Below, in pieces: positions 4,612 through 5,474 of a DNA stretch of 5,474 nt. The notes below the pieces were generated by a model, which saw nothing but the letters and a program-made list of their open reading frames with translations, was not told the origin of the DNA and did no database searches. Position 1 is the first letter of the stretch. Every line of letters starts with the position of its first letter. The translations under genes and the position numbers were made by a program. Source of the DNA: Candidatus Bathyarchaeota archaeon (GTDB taxonomy: Archaea > Thermoproteota > Bathyarchaeia > Bathyarchaeales > DTEX01); NCBI GenBank assembly GCA_021162225.1, contig JAGGZB010000058.1:1-5474 (forward strand), read 5' to 3'.

Positions 4612-5196
4612 TTGAATGAAACAATTAAGAACTTAGTAAAGGCCTTCATTGGCGAGAGCCAAGCGAGAAACCGATATAGTTTCTATGCAAGCATTGCTAA
4701 GAAGGAGGGATTTGAGCAAATCGCCGAGGTCTTTCTCATAACGGCGGAGAATGAAAAGGAACATGCGAGCACCATATTCAAGTTTATCAACCAGATCAAG
4801 AAGGAGACGGGAGAAGAATTAAACGAGATAAAAGTTGAAGTAGCAGCGCCAACTATACTCGGCAACACGACGGAAAACCTCAAGGCGGCAATCGCTGGAG
4901 AAAACTACGAACATACGAAGATGTATCCAGAGTTCGCAAACGTTGCAGAGAAAGAAGGATATTCTGACATAGCGGCTAGATTAAGAGCCATAGCTGAAGC
5001 TGAGAAGCATCATGAAGAGAGATACAAGAAGATTCTCGAAGAGATTGAGGCGGGTACGGTCTTTAAGAAAGACAGAGACGTCTGGTGGGTATGTAGGGAA
5101 TGCGGATACGTCCATTATGGGAAGGAACCGCCAGAAAGATGCCCCTCATGCAATCATCCAAAGAGCTATTTCCAGCTGAAATGTGAAGAATATTAA
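4612..5196 (+). CDS. Rubrerythrin with C-terminal rubredoxin domain
   Basis: The product is a non-haem diiron peroxidase that reduces hydrogen peroxide to water, receiving electrons through its own rubredoxin iron. From TTG 4612 it has 194 residues. A four-helix ferritin-like bundle provides the iron ligands in IGESQARNRY (13-22), ENEKEHA (46-52), GENYEHTKMYPEF (96-108) and AEAEKHHEERY (128-138). The rubredoxin-like tail has CRECGYVHYG (161-170) and CPSCNHP (177-183), giving the Cys4 iron site. The frame also opens at GTG 4597 (199 residues), but GGAGG at 4599-4603 lies inside that extension and eight bases before TTG 4612, where homologues of this type begin with NLVKAFIGESQARNRY-like sequence. 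I therefore prefer TTG. No separate promoter is evident, so it is likely co-transcribed with the peroxiredoxin. Confidence 0.93.
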   Translation: MNETIKNLVKAFIGESQARNRYSFYASIAKKEGFEQIAEVFLITAENEKEHASTIFKFINQIKKETGEELNEIKVEVAAPTILGNTTENLKAAIAGENYEHTKMYPEFANVAEKEGYSDIAARLRAIAEAEKHHEERYKKILEEIEAGTVFKKDRDVWWVCRECGYVHYGKEPPERCPSCNHPKSYFQLKCEEY

Positions 5197-5203
5197 GAAG
5201 CAA

Positions 5204-5474
5204 ATGAAAGTGACCGAGTTAAGACAAACAATATAGATGCAACATCTGCGGAAACATAGTTGAGATCCTACATATGAAGAAGTAGCAACTAGTATGCTAC
5301 AGGCAACCAATAGAGCTACTTAAGAAAAGACGAAGGATTATGAGAAGAAGCATATCTCAGTTATAAGGAGAAAAGACGAAACGTAAAGGTTAAGGTTGGC
5401 TCCACAGATTATCCAATGGAAGAGAGGCATCACATAGAGTGAATAGAGATCTTGGTTGACGAAGAAATATATAG
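5204..5474 (+). pseudogene. dfx: Degraded desulfoferrodoxin / superoxide reductase (runs off right edge)
   Basis: Starting eight bases after rubrerythrin, four fragments in three frames line up in order with desulfoferrodoxin. MKVTELRQT (5204-5230) leads, after a +1 shift, to YRCNICGNIVEILHMKK (5232-5282). A TAG at 5283 follows, then QLVCYRQPIELLK. After a shift near 5321-5324 comes EKTKDYEKKHISVIRRKDET (5324-5383). After another shift near 5383 comes VKVKVGSTDYPMEERHHIE (5383-5439), a TGA at 5440 where the family has Trp, then IEILVDEEIY to the edge. Key residues are also changed. The second Cys of the paired CC is Tyr (5298), and the HPM motif reads YPM (5410), losing an expected iron-ligand His. 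The live enzyme would reduce superoxide to hydrogen peroxide. Three frame breaks, two stops and lost ligands argue for a true pseudogene rather than sequencing error. Confidence 0.88.

Overview
The window looks like chromosomal DNA of an anaerobic, probably thermophilic archaeon, of the kind found among the Thermoproteota/TACK lineages; the exact group cannot be fixed from sequence alone. The evidence is an archaeal/eukaryotic-type tryptophanyl-tRNA synthetase, a tRNA gene that encodes its own CCA, TATA-box promoters with short leaders, GTG/TTG starts with GGAGG/GAGGTG-type ribosome sites, an archaeal Prx6-type peroxiredoxin, and the anaerobe oxidative-defence set rubrerythrin plus desulfoferrodoxin.

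Left part (1-1642): the 5' part of an aldo/keto reductase runs off the left edge on the minus strand. It is divergent from trpS (369-1499, plus). A nine-codon reading frame containing a Trp codon sits directly before trpS. After trpS comes an intact tRNA-Gln (anticodon TTG, 1567-1642).

Middle part (1643-2768): the last 18 bases of the tRNA-Gln gene recur with one mismatch at 2527-2544. The roughly 0.9 kb between the copies carries a RelB/RelE-type toxin-antitoxin pair (about 1853-2333) and, on the minus strand, a ribbon-helix-helix-like reading frame that runs straight into the tRNA in antisense. This is the geometry left by a tRNA-targeting integrative element, so I read the segment as the footprint of a small or decayed element. 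Sequence from 2334 to 2768 holds no convincing gene, only the second tRNA-end copy and a GC-richer island with a long inverted repeat.

Right part (2769-5474): a TIGR04076-type cysteine-rich small protein (2769-3077, minus) and an Lrp/AsnC regulator (3409-3831, minus) precede a divergent plus-strand stress operon of peroxiredoxin (3895-4569), rubrerythrin (about 4612-5196) and a wrecked desulfoferrodoxin/superoxide reductase (5204 to the edge) with three frame breaks and two internal stops. The Lrp gene and the operon share a 63-bp gap holding one TATATA core about 25 bp from both possible transcript starts. Together these genes describe peroxide detoxification using rubredoxin/thioredoxin-type electrons. 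The superoxide-reducing step once encoded in this operon has apparently been lost, unless another gene elsewhere supplies it.
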